DNA of 64,000 bases from Kappaphycus alvarezii (taxonomy: Eukaryota > Rhodophyta > Florideophyceae > Gigartinales > Solieriaceae), in contig NADL03000485.1 of the NCBI GenBank assembly GCA_002205965.3, positions 434,001-498,000 on the forward strand, written 5' to 3'. Position numbers and translations under genes: made by a program. The stretch's first letter is position 1. Every line of letters starts with the position of its first letter. The notes under the pieces were generated by a model that saw only the letters and a program-made list of their open reading frames with translations, had not been told where the DNA came from and ran no database searches. This document shows positions 53,491 through 64,000 of the stretch, one piece after another.

Positions 53491-54175
53491 CTACAGTACA
53501 GTGCAACCTTCAGTCGCTCCGAGACGCCTAGAAGCCAAGTGTATGGCTGGGGATAGAAATAGGAATACAGTACGTTTCGAGGTGCAGTTGAGTACAATAG
53601 GTGTGTGCCCTACCATCCCTTTTTATCTATTATTTTTACTGCTGTTTCCATGCTTCTGTACTCTTGTGCAACTAGGTGTAGTTTTCAGTAGCTTGTGGGA
53701 TAACGAGTGTCGTATAAGGGGAGGGATATAGAAAGTAAAAACTTTCCTTTACTAAGAAGGGCCGGGGCTGAAAAAATCGGCAAGACAACTGACTAGTGGC
53801 GTTGACGCTGTCGTAACTTCTCGGTAATATTGGTAGTGGTCTCTGTAGGACTGAGAAATGACGCAATTTGGACACTATTCTGTATATTGAAATCCGGCGC
53901 TACTGTACTGTAATTTATAGTAGCGCTAACAACATTACTCTGTTCGACGACGCTTCTAATCTCGCACTATGTAAGCTCACATCCACTTACCTCAATCCAT
54001 AATGGAATATGTGGCCTCACCTCAAGGAATGACATTTCTATCCAAATAATAGAGTTGGCAGAAAAGTCAGAAATCTCGGTGTTAACTCGCGGTTATTTGC
54101 CACGTGGCAAGCTGTCATATCAGAACATATAGCGAGTTTGGCCAAACTCACATCTATGCCAAAACTCGTTGAAGG
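53491..54175. other. Non-coding stretch with a TACTGTA hairpin
   Basis: No gene. A CTACAGTACAGT tract at 53492-53503 and a hairpin at 53897-53926 are the only features. Confidence 0.4.
53897..53926. repeat. Hairpin enclosing a TACTGTA motif
   Basis: GCGCTACT (53897-53904) pairs with AGTAGCGC (53919-53926). The 14-nt loop begins with GTACTGTA. Confidence 0.65.
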
Positions 54176-54730
54176 GTGAGTTTAAGCTATCTTCAATGTG
54201 CCACATACGCATCTATCAAGTTTGACGATTCCATACCACATCATCAACATCCCTTCTCGATCGAGCCATACCCGACCCCTTGCCCTCCTACCCGTCACTG
54301 GCCGCTTCCCATGCCCCAAAAATCTCCAAAATACGCATATTTAACGCCCCATCCAACGCAAACTAACCACATCGGCTCCCGTCTTGTCAACCACGGCTCC
54401 AATCAATACGTCAAGGTCACTACACCGAGGAACAAGCGTCCCTTTCACAACGCAAGCTCTCTCTGCGAAGGCATAACCGCAGGCGGCTTCCCTGGGTCAC
54501 TTTCAGTTATCTCGTCTTCCTGGCTGGAGACCTCCTTTATCTGCGCCTCCCCGACATATTGCATCACTCCTGATTTTCTTAATTACATTGGTTTACTCAT
54601 GTACGACCGCGACCAGGCGGAGTCCCAATCTCGCGGTAATACCACACAGGGTGCCTCAACTGTCGCTCACGGTGATGATTGCACAACGACGGGTGTCTTT
54701 AGGACCGGTCCGCCAATGATTGATGCCTGA
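54176..54730 (+). CDS. Unassigned 184-codon ORF
   Basis: Open frame ending at TGA 54728. The shown first codon is not an ATG; in-frame Met codons are internal. Pro- and His-rich N-terminal half, no membrane segment or domain recognised. The antisense strand is also open at 54656-54861. It lies left of the third Harbinger transposase, where the accessory ORF would be expected, but it shows no SANT motif. Confidence 0.2.
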   Translation: MSLSYLQCATYASIKFDDSIPHHQHPFSIEPYPTPCPPTRHWPLPMPQKSPKYAYLTPHPTQTNHIGSRLVNHGSNQYVKVTTPRNKRPFHNASSLCEGITAGGFPGSLSVISSSWLETSFICASPTYCITPDFLNYIGLLMYDRDQAESQSRGNTTQGASTVAHGDDCTTTGVFRTGPPMIDA

Positions 54731-55206
54731 AATTTTACTGCCGTTGGAGCCGATCCGCCAAAGAGTGATCCTTGCACTTCCCTCAGGCCACTCATCAATC
54801 TCCTCGAGATCCACTGCAATATACCAGCAAGGGGAGGAGAGCTCTCTAGCCATCCACTCACAGCACCGTGGTGCTCGTAACGCTTCTCAATATCGGGGCG
54901 ACAATAGCTACGCCGTTATTTCCTTAAGGTGCCGTTTAGCTCAAGATGAACTAAGGGAAGCAAAACGCACCCGCAAAGCGATCGGAGCAGAGGCGCTAGT
55001 CATGCTAACAAGCAGCTAAACAACTCATTTTGCTAAGTATAGCAAGGGAGAAAGAAAGTTATACAGAATGTACCGAAAGCATTTTGGAAACCTGCTTACC
55101 AATACCTTATTGAGGACAGGCAGCAAAGTTCAGAATCTATGGGCGATGATTTTAAGCCCGAAGATCTTCCGCAAGAAAGGAAGGTCTTCGGGCTCAAAGA
55201 TGCGCT

Positions 55207-56483
55207 TCACTGTACCCCTTTCGAGATTACTACTGGTGTTTCGGATGCAAGGGTGGCCTGCGCAACGTTGCAAGAAACACGAGGATCTGATGCATCGACT
55301 AAAAGAAAGCCGGGCCCTTTTTTCGATCCCCTCCAAATACGCTGACAGAATCCTTCGAATTCAGATAGATAAAACTCTGTGTTCATCTTGAAAATGGAGT
55401 CATGACCAGAAATGAGATGTTCAAGTCGAGGGATTTTACCTATCAGAAGTTTCATGGAGTAGTATCCGTCTGCATTCCCATCGACAGAGCTGATGAGGAT
55501 TTTTGCCATCATCAGCGCGGAGATACACGCATTGTGAATATGAAGCACGTGTGCAGACATAATTAAAACAGCGGATGGGAGGGTTTCATTTTCATCCCCA
55601 TTATTGTTGATGTATTTCTCCAGGGTAGGAGGTGCTACACCGAAGCAGCGCGAGATCTGGTTTCCATAGAAGCAACTGTGTAGGTTGATCATAAGCATAC
55701 TTCCAATGTAAAGCAGCCCAACTGGTGATTCGCATATTTTCATCTTTCTCTTCGAGTCGCGTATAGGGAAGTAGATCTTTAACATCTTTAGTATACACTC
55801 CACCGTGATTCGAACCCTTGACATGGACTTGTTGAAAGCCTTCTGGTTTGAATTCATCTGGCTTCCTTGAAACGGTACTTCCATGAAAGAGCGACTGTTG
55901 TAACCTGAGTCTCCGTCTATGACGTCCTGCACACCCTTGACTACTAAAATTGTCTCCAGAGCTGTGTCTAATCCACTCGATACATACATGAACCAGTCGT
56001 GCCTTTGCCCTTCTACAGGTCCGTATACATGTAAAATGATCCCGTTTGGCGTGTTTATGGCCTGATATGTGAAAGCGTGCTTCCTCTTATGCCCCTTATA
56101 CACCACAAGCTGTCGCATATAGCCCTTGGGACGGGCAACGCCGAACACGGTTCCATTTATAAAGCCAATACAATTGCGCAACGCCGCACCTTTAACGTTG
56201 ATCGCTTTGCTGAAGCACTCAACTCGGGTCTCAACATAAGACTGTGGAATGGGTATTAGGTGGCCTCTTGCGTTAATAAACTTTTCCATTGCTTCCCAGA
56301 ATATCTCAGAGAGCTAGGAATGCTTCCCAAATAGTTTTCATATATCCTCCCAGCGATCGGGCACAGCAATTCGACGCAACACCAGACAAGTCCACAGAAT
56401 AGGGGAAACCGCGTATCTGTTTCGTGTTGTGTGAGTTTTGCTCTGCGGCCAGGCAAGCACAAACACCAAAGTAACGATATCAC
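55207..56483 (-). pseudogene. Third PIF/Harbinger transposase (DDE_Tnp_4-like)
   Basis: The longest transposase piece, open for 360 codons from 56289, with an N-terminal remnant in another frame at 56483-56256. Landmarks: KAINVKGAALRNCIGFINGT (first catalytic Asp of FIDGT is Asn), VARPKGYMRQLVVYKGHKRK, FTYQAINTPNGIILHVYGPV, EGQRHDWFMY (second Asp), DVIDGDSGYNSRSFMEVPF (third acidic box), MSRVRITVECILKMLKIYF and ESPVGLLYIGSMLMINL. The reading then reaches the extended C-terminus. The substitution at the first Asp should abolish cutting. Related to 37112-38316. Confidence 0.9.
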
Positions 56484-57573
56484 TTACTCTAAACCTAAAC
56501 AAAAAAAGCGCTTCTCTGTCGCTGAACTGATTAAAGTTGAAAGTAAGGTCAGCAGCAGCTATGCGTGCGGATCTATCAGTAAGAAATGCTGTTTGCTGCG
56601 CTCAGATGGCGTACGCCGTCGCTATTGCGGGGAAGTTTGCAGAGCTGCTAAAAGCGGAGCTGTGCTGATGGCGTTGTAAATAGCGCTTGCTTATAACAGT
56701 ACGTAGAGTACCGTAAACCGCTTTGCGTTTTTCGCAAGCAGGAAGCGAAAACTGCCACTGCAACATGGAAGGGGTGCGAGCAGTGGACTTCGTAGCTGAT
56801 GTGGGAGGAGGGTATTTAGGGATGTGGTGCGTGGCTTGTGCCCCGTTTCGTACTCAACAGCCCTTTACTGTAGTCCTGCCAGATGCATGAAAGCCATGCA
56901 GGCGTAAACAACTACACATATTTCGTGATTAAGATACTTACTTCGGTTAGTGCGACACGTGTACCACACCGTAGAAGCATTCTGGCAGAATTCTGCGGTT
57001 GAGTAAGCTCCCTATCCCTATGCTCCGGTTGTAGACGATTTTGGGGGTGTCAAAAAATTGTAGATTTTTCAGGTAGGGGATGGTGCCTGACACGTCCCGT
57101 ATCACAAACATCACTATGATTGGTGAATGCACAAACTAAAAAGGCTCATCACACTATATTTTGAAGATGAAGTGCCTATCTTTATGACACGAGTCACAAA
57201 GTAAATACCTTTATATTAAGGTAGTGCCTGACGTCTCCTCTCGTCACACGTCGTCAACAATATCTACAACGAGAAAGGCCGGTAATTGTGCACAAGGGCA
57301 TGTTTTCCAACTGTTTCAGATTATTCTACATCCAAGTATTCTCCCAGGTTTGACTAGCAATTTTCATGACTTTACGAGACATGGTGAGAGCGGTGGTTCG
57401 GGCCAAAACAACACGCCGAGCAGCAAGCGAGTAGTTGTATCAGACAATGGCGCCTTTCAATCACTTCGCCAATCTGCACCCCAGAACGTAGCATCTCACA
57501 CTCCGCAGGTGGCCAATCCTCGTATACACCACAAAGTCACAACCGCACATCGGAACACAAGGAATCGGCTCCC
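56484..57573. other. No recognisable gene; repeat at 56947-57132
   Basis: The only feature is the short repeat 56947-57132 shared with 27460-27657. Frames at 56431-56679 and 57224-57631 show no motif. Confidence 0.35.
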
Positions 57574-57987
57574 TTGCAATCGCCACCCATATCATCTAAT
57601 TACGAGATCGAGTTTGATGAAGCGGACTTAAGTACGGTTACAGATGATGATCATCAATTGGATGAGCAAGAACAAGCAAAGGAATTTGTGAAGGGCACAC
57701 AACTTCAGCCTAAATCTCTCGATGTGACAGTCGCTGTTGTCAACCAGAACCGAGAATTTCATTTAGTAGTCTGCTGCCAACAGGACTCACTTGAAAGCAG
57801 ATATATAAGCTTCTCACAAGAGCTAGCTGAGGCAGGCATTCAGAAAAACTTATCCGAATCCTCAAAGGATAGCCATGACATGGACAATGGACATGCTGAG
57901 ATTTCAAACGCAGAGTTACGGTCTTTCTTCCCTTTGTTTGAATCATCGGCCAACAAGAAATCAGGGGTCGTTGCATCTTCTAGTTAA
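57574..57987 (+). CDS. Acidic ORF upstream of the decayed DDE transposon
   Basis: 137 codons ending at TAA 57985. Acidic, with FDEADLSTVTDDDHQLDEQE near its start; no domain recognised. It could be the N-terminal region of the transposase polypeptide that follows, separated by stops, or a second ORF of the same element. Confidence 0.3.
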   Translation: MQSPPISSNYEIEFDEADLSTVTDDDHQLDEQEQAKEFVKGTQLQPKSLDVTVAVVNQNREFHLVVCCQQDSLESRYISFSQELAEAGIQKNLSESSKDSHDMDNGHAEISNAELRSFFPLFESSANKKSGVVASSS

Positions 57988-58279
57988 CTCTGCTAGGACC
58001 TCCACAGACGTATATTCCATGACTTCGACGGTGAGAGATATACTAGGTCAGTCTGGGAAGACGTGTTGGAGGAAGGGACCAGAGTATTAAGCGTGGACTA
58101 GAAGATTGGAGGTACGATCATCCGTTCGAGGACGCTACAGTCAGCATTGACGATGTCAATGACACTCTCGAGAAAATTTTGTTTTCGGAGCAAGTAAAGT
58201 ATTGCGAAACGTTACGGCTGAAGTTAAGGCAAGGCAAAACAACAGTAGCGCTGTCGATGTGAATGAATCCGATGAACTA

Positions 58280-61101
58280 ACCCCGTTAAGCCTAGTGCAG
58301 ACGCTTTTAACTGATTGCCTCTTAGAAAAACTAAAATGTTTCGCAAACCGTGTATTGCATCAGCAAGGAAAAGATTAACCGTCGCAGATGAGATATTAGG
58401 GATTGTAATCCTGCAATTGTTGTGCGCAGCGCGCAATGAATCTACAACTGCAGTTTGCAATGAGAATGAGCGGGTCAACTTCCTGCAGATGTGAATTGCA
58501 GCAAATCGTTATCATGAGGTTTGGGCAGCCTTCAGCGGAGGTAAGGAGAGACGTAGTACCCATAACTACTCAAGCACTGGCTGGTGCTGTAGCGCGAGCC
58601 GGATGACTGCTATGATTACGGAAATGGAGGCTGAAACAGCTGCTATCAATAGGGAACTTGCTTATGTCCCACACGCAACTGTTCTATCCCTTGATGACGA
58701 CCACCTGAGAATGGCTTCCAGAGCAGTAACAGAGCTTACGTACTTATTGCAACACAATAACCCTAAAATGGTCTTGGTCCTGTGGAGAGCGCGTTTTCTT
58801 CAGCTTTGAACCCATTCTTTATTGCTTGTCATTTCACTAGATCAGGTAAGAAGCTAGTAAACACATGGGAACGATTAATGAAACTTCTCCAGGGGGCATC
58901 TACAACTGGAGCATTGCACCAGATGCCTGACGCAGTGATAGCTGCAGACCGCGGCTACAATTCCAAGGAGACGATTTCGTTTGTTTCTAATGTGTTAGAC
59001 GTGAGTTTTCTTGGAACCCACAAGCGACACTTGTGGTACTCCTTCTTGTTTGGGGGTAGCGCCATTTCAAGACGACATCGTGGTATGTTAGTGTCGGAAT
59101 AGGGTGTTCGGGCTGTATATTCTGCTCGTTTGCTAAGTTTCGGATCAAATAGGCACACACGGACTGTTCAGGCCTGCTTGTGCAGAAAGAGTTGCTCTGG
59201 AAGGATCTCTGCGATAGTGCATAATAACTCTTTCCTCTTCCCATCACGAAGATTCCCTGTGGTTATCAAAGACCCCTACAGCACACCAGACTCTTTAGTT
59301 AAGATTAGCGAAGTTCTTCAAGTATTTGGTTAGGAGCAATGCATCACGCGAGGGATCTTGCCCCTCACACGAGCAGCAATAATGCCACCAATGGGCTGCA
59401 CTGGAAGGACATTGTAGATCGAGTGCTTGGGCGAGTTACACAGTTAACTTATTTGCAGTCTGAAGATCCCGTCTGGTTCCTGCTTCGTGTATTTAGATTC
59501 ACGCCACGTACTGGACATGGTTTTATCTTATCAGTGGCTAGAAATTTCGAGCAGTACGTGAAGGGCATTGCATTCAGACTTGCTGGAACGATTGTCACGC
59601 CTGGAGGATCAGCTCTCCCTCCCTCCCCTTGTGAAGCAGAGCAGTTCATCGAAGAACGTTGGACCTCTTTCGCTCGTTTGTTGGGAGTGAAGACACAGGT
59701 TTTTACAGAGAAACAGGTTATTACAGAACCAAACACCCGATTGGACATGACAAACAGAACAGCGGGTTATTCGACGAGTAGGTTATTATCGTTCAACATA
59801 TCGGACCTTCAAAGAATGCTCACAACATTTGGCCAGACATATGATCTCCGTGCTACTAAGGCTCAGCTTGTTGAGGCTTTTAATCAGCTTCGAGCTGCCA
59901 TTGAAAACAATACACTTACTATGGCTATGGAGGATGAACGGGATCGTTCTGAGGAGGAACTATTTACTGAAGCAAAGAAGGCTATATCTGAGGAGTTTAG
60001 AAAAGCCTCTCTCTCCGCCTGGCTGATGAAACCGCTTGTAGCAACTATGAGAATGCGAAAAGGGAACCGAAATGAGGTAGAGATTCTTAAGTCATTTCCT
60101 ACGTTTTTCTCAGATCAGCATGGGGTTTATGCGAGGCCATGCGGTTCCTCATTATTCTGTTGGGATAACGCAAAGGCTTTTAAGATCAAACATGTGCGCC
60201 AAATCGGGCTGATAGAGAGCAGTTCCGAAATACTTGCTGACAGTCCGGATCCCGTCGTTGCTATTTCAGATGAAAACGATGATGTTACTTCGTTTCCAGT
60301 TGAAATCAGAACTATGAAAGCCGTAGGAAATATTCGTTCGGCAACAGATATCTGAGAGAAGTTCCGGTCTTTGATGTTTATTGAAGATTTTGTTCACGAT
60401 GAATCCTGCAAAAAATGAGCTCTTTAGAGAAGTTGTCCCAACTACACAGTACCGGGCTCAAGTTCTCCATCATGTCACTACTTTGGGTGTAAACCGAGTA
60501 TTTTTATAGTGGGTACCGGAGATTCAATGACAGATGAACGCATTGTATATGCATGCGTCATTCAGTTCGCAGAAGTTTTCAGACACGAGTACACATACTG
60601 TCTAGACTGTGTCCGTCGAGTTTCATTTGAATGGATCGGAGGAGAGGCGAAGTATGTTCCGAAGTAGTATGACTCCCTACTGAAGCAATCACATGCTTCG
60701 GATATTCACAGTTTTATGTCCTACTACAACCTTAGTCAGGCATTGTGTCGCACAGTGTTTGCAAAAGGCACTCCCATACCCCCCTGTTGTATGATACGAT
60801 TAACGCCTACTGTTTACTGGAATCATTTGAAAGGGGTGTGCACGTTTTATCCCATCAATTGAAGACTATTGCCCGCTGTAACATAAGCGAGAACCCTGTT
60901 GTTTCAATTGTTGGGCGGCTTCTATCTATGCAAGTAATCAATGCAATTGCTGTGTACAGACTTCACCTTGCCAGGGCCGCCAAGACCTTACCTCATACAC
61001 ATGATCTATCAAACAGAGAGAACAGAGAATATGCCTATTTCAGGCATCGAGTATCACAGACCGAGACATTTGCCACCTTTGTCAGGGCTCTAGCTCATTA
61101 A
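58280..61101 (+). pseudogene. Decayed DDE transposase, piggyBac/IS4-like, family uncertain
   Basis: Plus-strand segments in several frames form one long protein. N-terminal: LLTDCLLEKLKCFANRVLH (58285), then ILGIVILQLLCAARNES (about 58390). Core: TVLSLDDDHLRMASRAVTEL (58680; acidic box), VESAFSSALNPFFIACHF, DAVIAADRGYNSKETISF (58930; Asp) and VSFLGTHKRHLWYSFLFGG. A TAG (59100) and TAG (59331) interrupt. Then comes a 338-codon open piece (59339-60355) with RTGHGFILSVARNFEQYVKG and an acidic coil. The end, 60745-61101, reads YDTINAYCLLESFERGVHVL and YFRHRVSQTETFATFVRAL. The DD...DRGY...GT.KR order resembles RNase-H-fold transposases of the piggyBac/IS4 kind. Terminal repeats were not found. Confidence 0.5.
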
Positions 61102-61565
61102 TCGGTTACCAAAATTGACAAAGTCGTACCCGATAAAACTGGATTCAAGCGGTCCAACAGACTAATGCCCGTTTTCAGCAGGGACGCCGCTAACCGGTAT
61201 AATTATGGGCCTCACAAGGCAAGGAGACTGAACAAGCGAATTGAATACATAAAAGTCTGCGCACAGCCACCACACCATGTCTTGTGTTCTTGGACTTTGC
61301 TGGGGGTGCAAGGGAATAAACCCAAGGTAATAAGAAAATGATCTAGGCAAAATCAGTGGTGCGTCACTTGCAGGCAAGAAATTTGCTCTGCTTGTTGGAA
61401 TAATTGGAAAACAAAGGCAAAACTGAACCATGTATAGCCCTCTCGGGAAGATATCAACGATTTTGAAAGAATTTTTTGAGTGAGACCAAGATTGGCGTAA
61501 ATTGTAGTGCGGTCAGTTCTTGTTCTTGTTGCGAATATATATTTGGTCGCATCGCTTTCAATTCG
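61102..61565. other. No recognisable gene
   Basis: Nothing assigned. Short minus-strand frames (61162-61431) lack motifs. Confidence 0.3.
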
Positions 61566-61715
61566 TCCGTGTGCACGCCCGACGCCGAGCCCCGGATAGA
61601 ACAGCACCTTAGCTACTCGATCTGGTCCTCTAATGCCAAAGCCACGCTGTCCCGGATGCCGTCTCTCGGTGTATACCTTCCCGCCTCGACCCCTTATGAA
61701 GCGTGTACCCGTTAA
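61566..61715 (+). pseudogene. LINE (family B) tail scrap
   Basis: IEQHLSYSIWSSNAKATLSR matches KLSYAIWSTSAASIMCR of the intact piece at 24443-25387; about 45 codons remain. Confidence 0.55.
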
Positions 61716-62246
61716 TTGCAGCGACACCGTTAATTTTTTGAAATAAATGACTTCCTCTCACTCTCAGACGGGATGGGTAGACTAATACTTATTTGGTTCA
61801 CAAATTGCAGTGTCACTGTACTAGCACAATGTGATGTTCTGATTTCCGTATAGCGAAATGCTCACAGATGTGTACCCTTTGATACAATCCAAGGGATACA
61901 TTTAATGTACTTCCGAGACTGCAAGAGTTGAACATCTTCTCTTGTGCTTCTAAATTCTCAAAAATCTTGTAGAGTCAATTTCAAGGTGTTCTTCTCATTG
62001 CAATAATGGATGATGTAGATTACTGAAGTGTATTTTTGTGATTTTTGAATCAATGTTACGAAGAGGACCAAGCCAAATTTTTTTGAGGCTCTTAGACTTT
62101 CCGAACAACCCAAACCCAATCAAACTTTACGTCTTTGCATTCATCGCGACGAACTAGGTAGATTGACATCTGTTTCATGTAAAGGCCAATTTTGAGTGAG
62201 GAGATACAAAAAACCCGAAAGGTCCATATGATGACTGTAACAATGT

Positions 62247-62324
62247 CTCTGTTACACCACTGTGTAGTAGAGACTTGTTCGCTGTCGCTATTCCAATTCT
62301 CTATTACACAATGGTGTAACAGAG
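62247..62324. repeat. 28-bp inverted repeat with 22-bp spacer
   Basis: Arms 62247-62274 and 62297-62324 pair at 25 of 28 positions. Each holds TGTTACACCA or its complement. Could be a tiny fold-back element or a structured transcript. Confidence 0.75.
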
Positions 62325-62568
62325 GAAGTGCATCAATCTTGGAAGAATCCAGAAGCTGTGTGTAACCGGTAGCAGTTTTACTGCTGAGTATTTATTTTCT
62401 CTACAGTATTTCTATTTAACGTGGAGTCCCACGTCATCGTCTTGTTTATGTTCTAGATAGTGCTATTAGTTAGTTACAGCTCTACTTTCTAGTTCTTTCT
62501 ACTGAGCTGGCAAAACTCTGAGAGTTATTTAGAAGAGCTGCCGTACTGTCTATAAACGGGGGCTCATC

Positions 62569-62590
62569 TGGATTCTTATGTGAATCCAGG
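62569..62590. repeat. Perfect 8-bp-stem hairpin
   Basis: CTGGATTC and GAATCCAG enclose TTATGT. Confidence 0.6.
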
Positions 62591-62887
62591 TACACGCCAT
62601 ACACCCTTTGCCCCCAACTTTCTGAAATCCACTAACTTCGTCTCTAATGTTCTTTTAGTAGCGCCCCGGCTGCCTCCCTCTCTGCTTCAATGACCGTCTA
62701 CAAACCGGAGCATAGGGCTATTGTGATCATTCCCACCGCTCCGTCCCTGATTCAAATTCCCCCGCACCGCCATCTCCGCTCGTTGATACCGCACCTCGCA
62801 TCTGACTGACTCGGGAAGTATCATGTAGCACTGCGTGGGTCGACTCCGCCCTCGTGGCCCCCAGCGGCCACAGCAGGTTCTGCACGG

Positions 62888-62917
62888 TGCACAGTACTGT
62901 ACTGTACAGTACTGCAC
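62888..62917. repeat. TACTGTAC palindrome tract
   Basis: CACAGTACTGTACTGTACAG and flanking bases form an inverted repeat of CAGTACTG units. Confidence 0.7.
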
Positions 62918-63159
62918 GCCGTGCTGGTGGTCATTTGTAGGTCTTGGCTGGCATTTTTTATAAGACGACGTCGTATGAAATTGGCTACATGGTAACTTTT
63001 GTTAATATTTTAGGAGTGGTTTGAAGGCTCGCATGAAGATTATTGCGAGTTGCTTCCTTCAACGACGGGACGTAAGGCTACCAAGGTCTTGAAGAGCCCA
63101 ATGACTGGTTGATCCAATTTGCCCGTAGATGTCAATGGCGATACTGTAGGTAGGAGGTC

Positions 63160-63480
63160 AATACCCTCGGCACGACACGGTTTCCCTCAGTATCCTCTTT
63201 TCCGCCGTTTTGCCGAGGTCAGTGCTGAGAGACCTCCGCTTGACCTGCTATGCGACGTCCTCTATTCGAAGGCTGTCACGGTCCTTGGTAGCCCGGATGG
63301 CCCCTCGTCTGCATGCACTTCCCTGGCCCTCAAAGCCCCGCGGAAGGCGGAGTGACTCTGGATATTCCTCTCCTCCATGCACGAGCCTCAGATCTTGTAC
63401 CATTTTCTCCGGTTGTTCGCATCGTCGTGTCTGGCTTTGTGTTTTATCTGCTCAACCTAGGTAAGGTAGCGCTGAGATGC
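63160..63480 (+). pseudogene. LINE reverse-transcriptase scrap
   Basis: VTVLGSPDGPSSACTSLALK, then after a stop MHEPQILYHFLRLFASSC. Aligns with VTVLGSPIGTPQSC...LNDPQLGYQLLRHCASSC of the family-A copies. A third, more divergent lineage or an old family-A copy. Confidence 0.55.
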
Positions 63481-63767
63481 TGCAGAATATCGGGTTGCCT
63501 AAGCGAAGGTTGACCATCGTTCGCCATGACCTCCTGGAGGTGTAGAGGACGGTGGAAGTCAGTGGGAGTACTGAGAATGGGGCAGAAGCCGTGAGGCAGT
63601 CAAGGCCTGACTAGTAAAAAGGGGCGGAAAAGTGGCAGTAGGTACTGATGAGTGTAACGAGGAGAGCCCAGATAGGTGGAAGTGACACGTGATGTCTTCA
63701 TGGACGGAACGGGGGAAAAGGTGACAAGGAGAGGTCCTTGACAATGATGGAAGGCCACAAAGGACGC

Positions 63768-63998
63768 TCAGTGTCTCTCAGAAGACCGTAGTATGGCCGG
63801 CTGTACGGCACGCAGCGTTTGTTCAAACTTTTTAGTCATCTTTGAAGTCACGACCGCTGCAGCGTGTCTTTGAATGAGCACCGAACAAACCCTTCCGAAC
63901 TTTTCCATTGCTCTAACAGCTACGATCCGAGCATCGTCCGTTGCCACAGCATATGCGTCTGGTGCTAGCCCCCGAGTAAGGACACAGGAATTGGGATG
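63768..63998 (-). CDS. Partial unassigned ORF at the window edge
   Basis: A 76-codon open frame that enters from beyond the right edge and stops at TGA (63768-63770). It includes LAPDAYAVATDDARIVAVRA and MEKFGRVCSVLIQRHAAAVV, helix-like and alanine-rich. No domain was recognised, and the rest of the gene is outside the window. Confidence 0.3.
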   Translation of the reverse strand, partial: HPNSCVLTRGLAPDAYAVATDDARIVAVRAMEKFGRVCSVLIQRHAAAVVTSKMTKKFEQTLRAVQPAILRSSERH

Positions 63999-64000
63999 AG

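Larger units (their letters stand above)
61716..63159. other. Non-coding stretch with hairpins
   Basis: No gene. Contains an inverted repeat (62247-62324), a small hairpin (62569-62590) and a TACTGTAC palindrome (62888-62917). Confidence 0.4.

Noticed and set aside
1-64000. CRISPR arrays, bacterial operons, integrons or toxin-antitoxin pairs
   Set aside because: No regularly spaced direct repeats, ribosome-binding sites or operon-like gene packing; the window is eukaryotic.

Overview
This is repeat-dominated nuclear DNA of a eukaryote. It carries Ty3/gypsy, Ty1/copia and non-LTR retrotransposons, PIF/Harbinger-type DNA transposons and only two convincing host-type genes. Those two genes are short, lack visible introns and sit close together. 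My best guess is a red seaweed (Chondrus-like florideophyte), but no single feature proves this and another repeat-rich alga or protist is possible. No bacterial operon, CRISPR array, rRNA or tRNA gene was seen.

Layout. 0-5.4 kb: an LTR pair (1149 and 5187) bounding an interior without recognisable pol. 6-8.5 kb: broken LINE pieces in both orientations. 8.7-9.7 kb: palindromes and an antisense gypsy RNase H fragment. 10.1-11.3 kb: an uninterrupted tyrosine-recombinase-like ORF. 11.4-17.3 kb: a LINE split by a gypsy element that keeps its 5' LTR, structured leader, gag and part of pol, while its 3' end was lost together with about 330 bp of the LINE. 19.4-21.8 kb: the host-type island, a seven-helix TMEM198-like membrane protein and tubulin cofactor B with one frameshift. 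22.3-25.4 kb: an unrecognised broken gene and three LINE 3' fragments. 26-32 kb: an unassigned long ORF, a 5'-truncated LINE with a 13-bp target duplication, and an acidic ORF. 32.2-35.7 kb: an end-to-end PIF/Harbinger element with TTA target duplications inserted inside a LINE tail. 36-38.3 kb: a second, decayed Harbinger. 38.7-41.8 kb: a heavily mutated copia element. 41.9-53.5 kb: an AT-rich desert of unidentifiable relics. 55.2-56.5 kb: a third Harbinger transposase. 57.5-61.1 kb: a decayed DDE transposon of uncertain superfamily. 61.5-64 kb: LINE scraps, hairpins and a partial ORF at the edge.

Most genes here are mobile-element genes. Each Harbinger set has a DNA-binding (Myb/trihelix-like) ORF convergent with the transposase. 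The LINEs encode reverse transcriptase followed by a zinc-binding cluster and a restriction-like endonuclease. Nearly all are dead (stops, frameshifts, lost catalytic residues). The strongest structural observations are the twin stem-loops with identical loops in the gypsy leader, the complete Harbinger insertion with subterminal hairpins, and palindromic TACTGTAC-type repeats scattered through non-coding DNA. Frameshifts are so common, even in a housekeeping gene, that assembly indels must be kept in mind.
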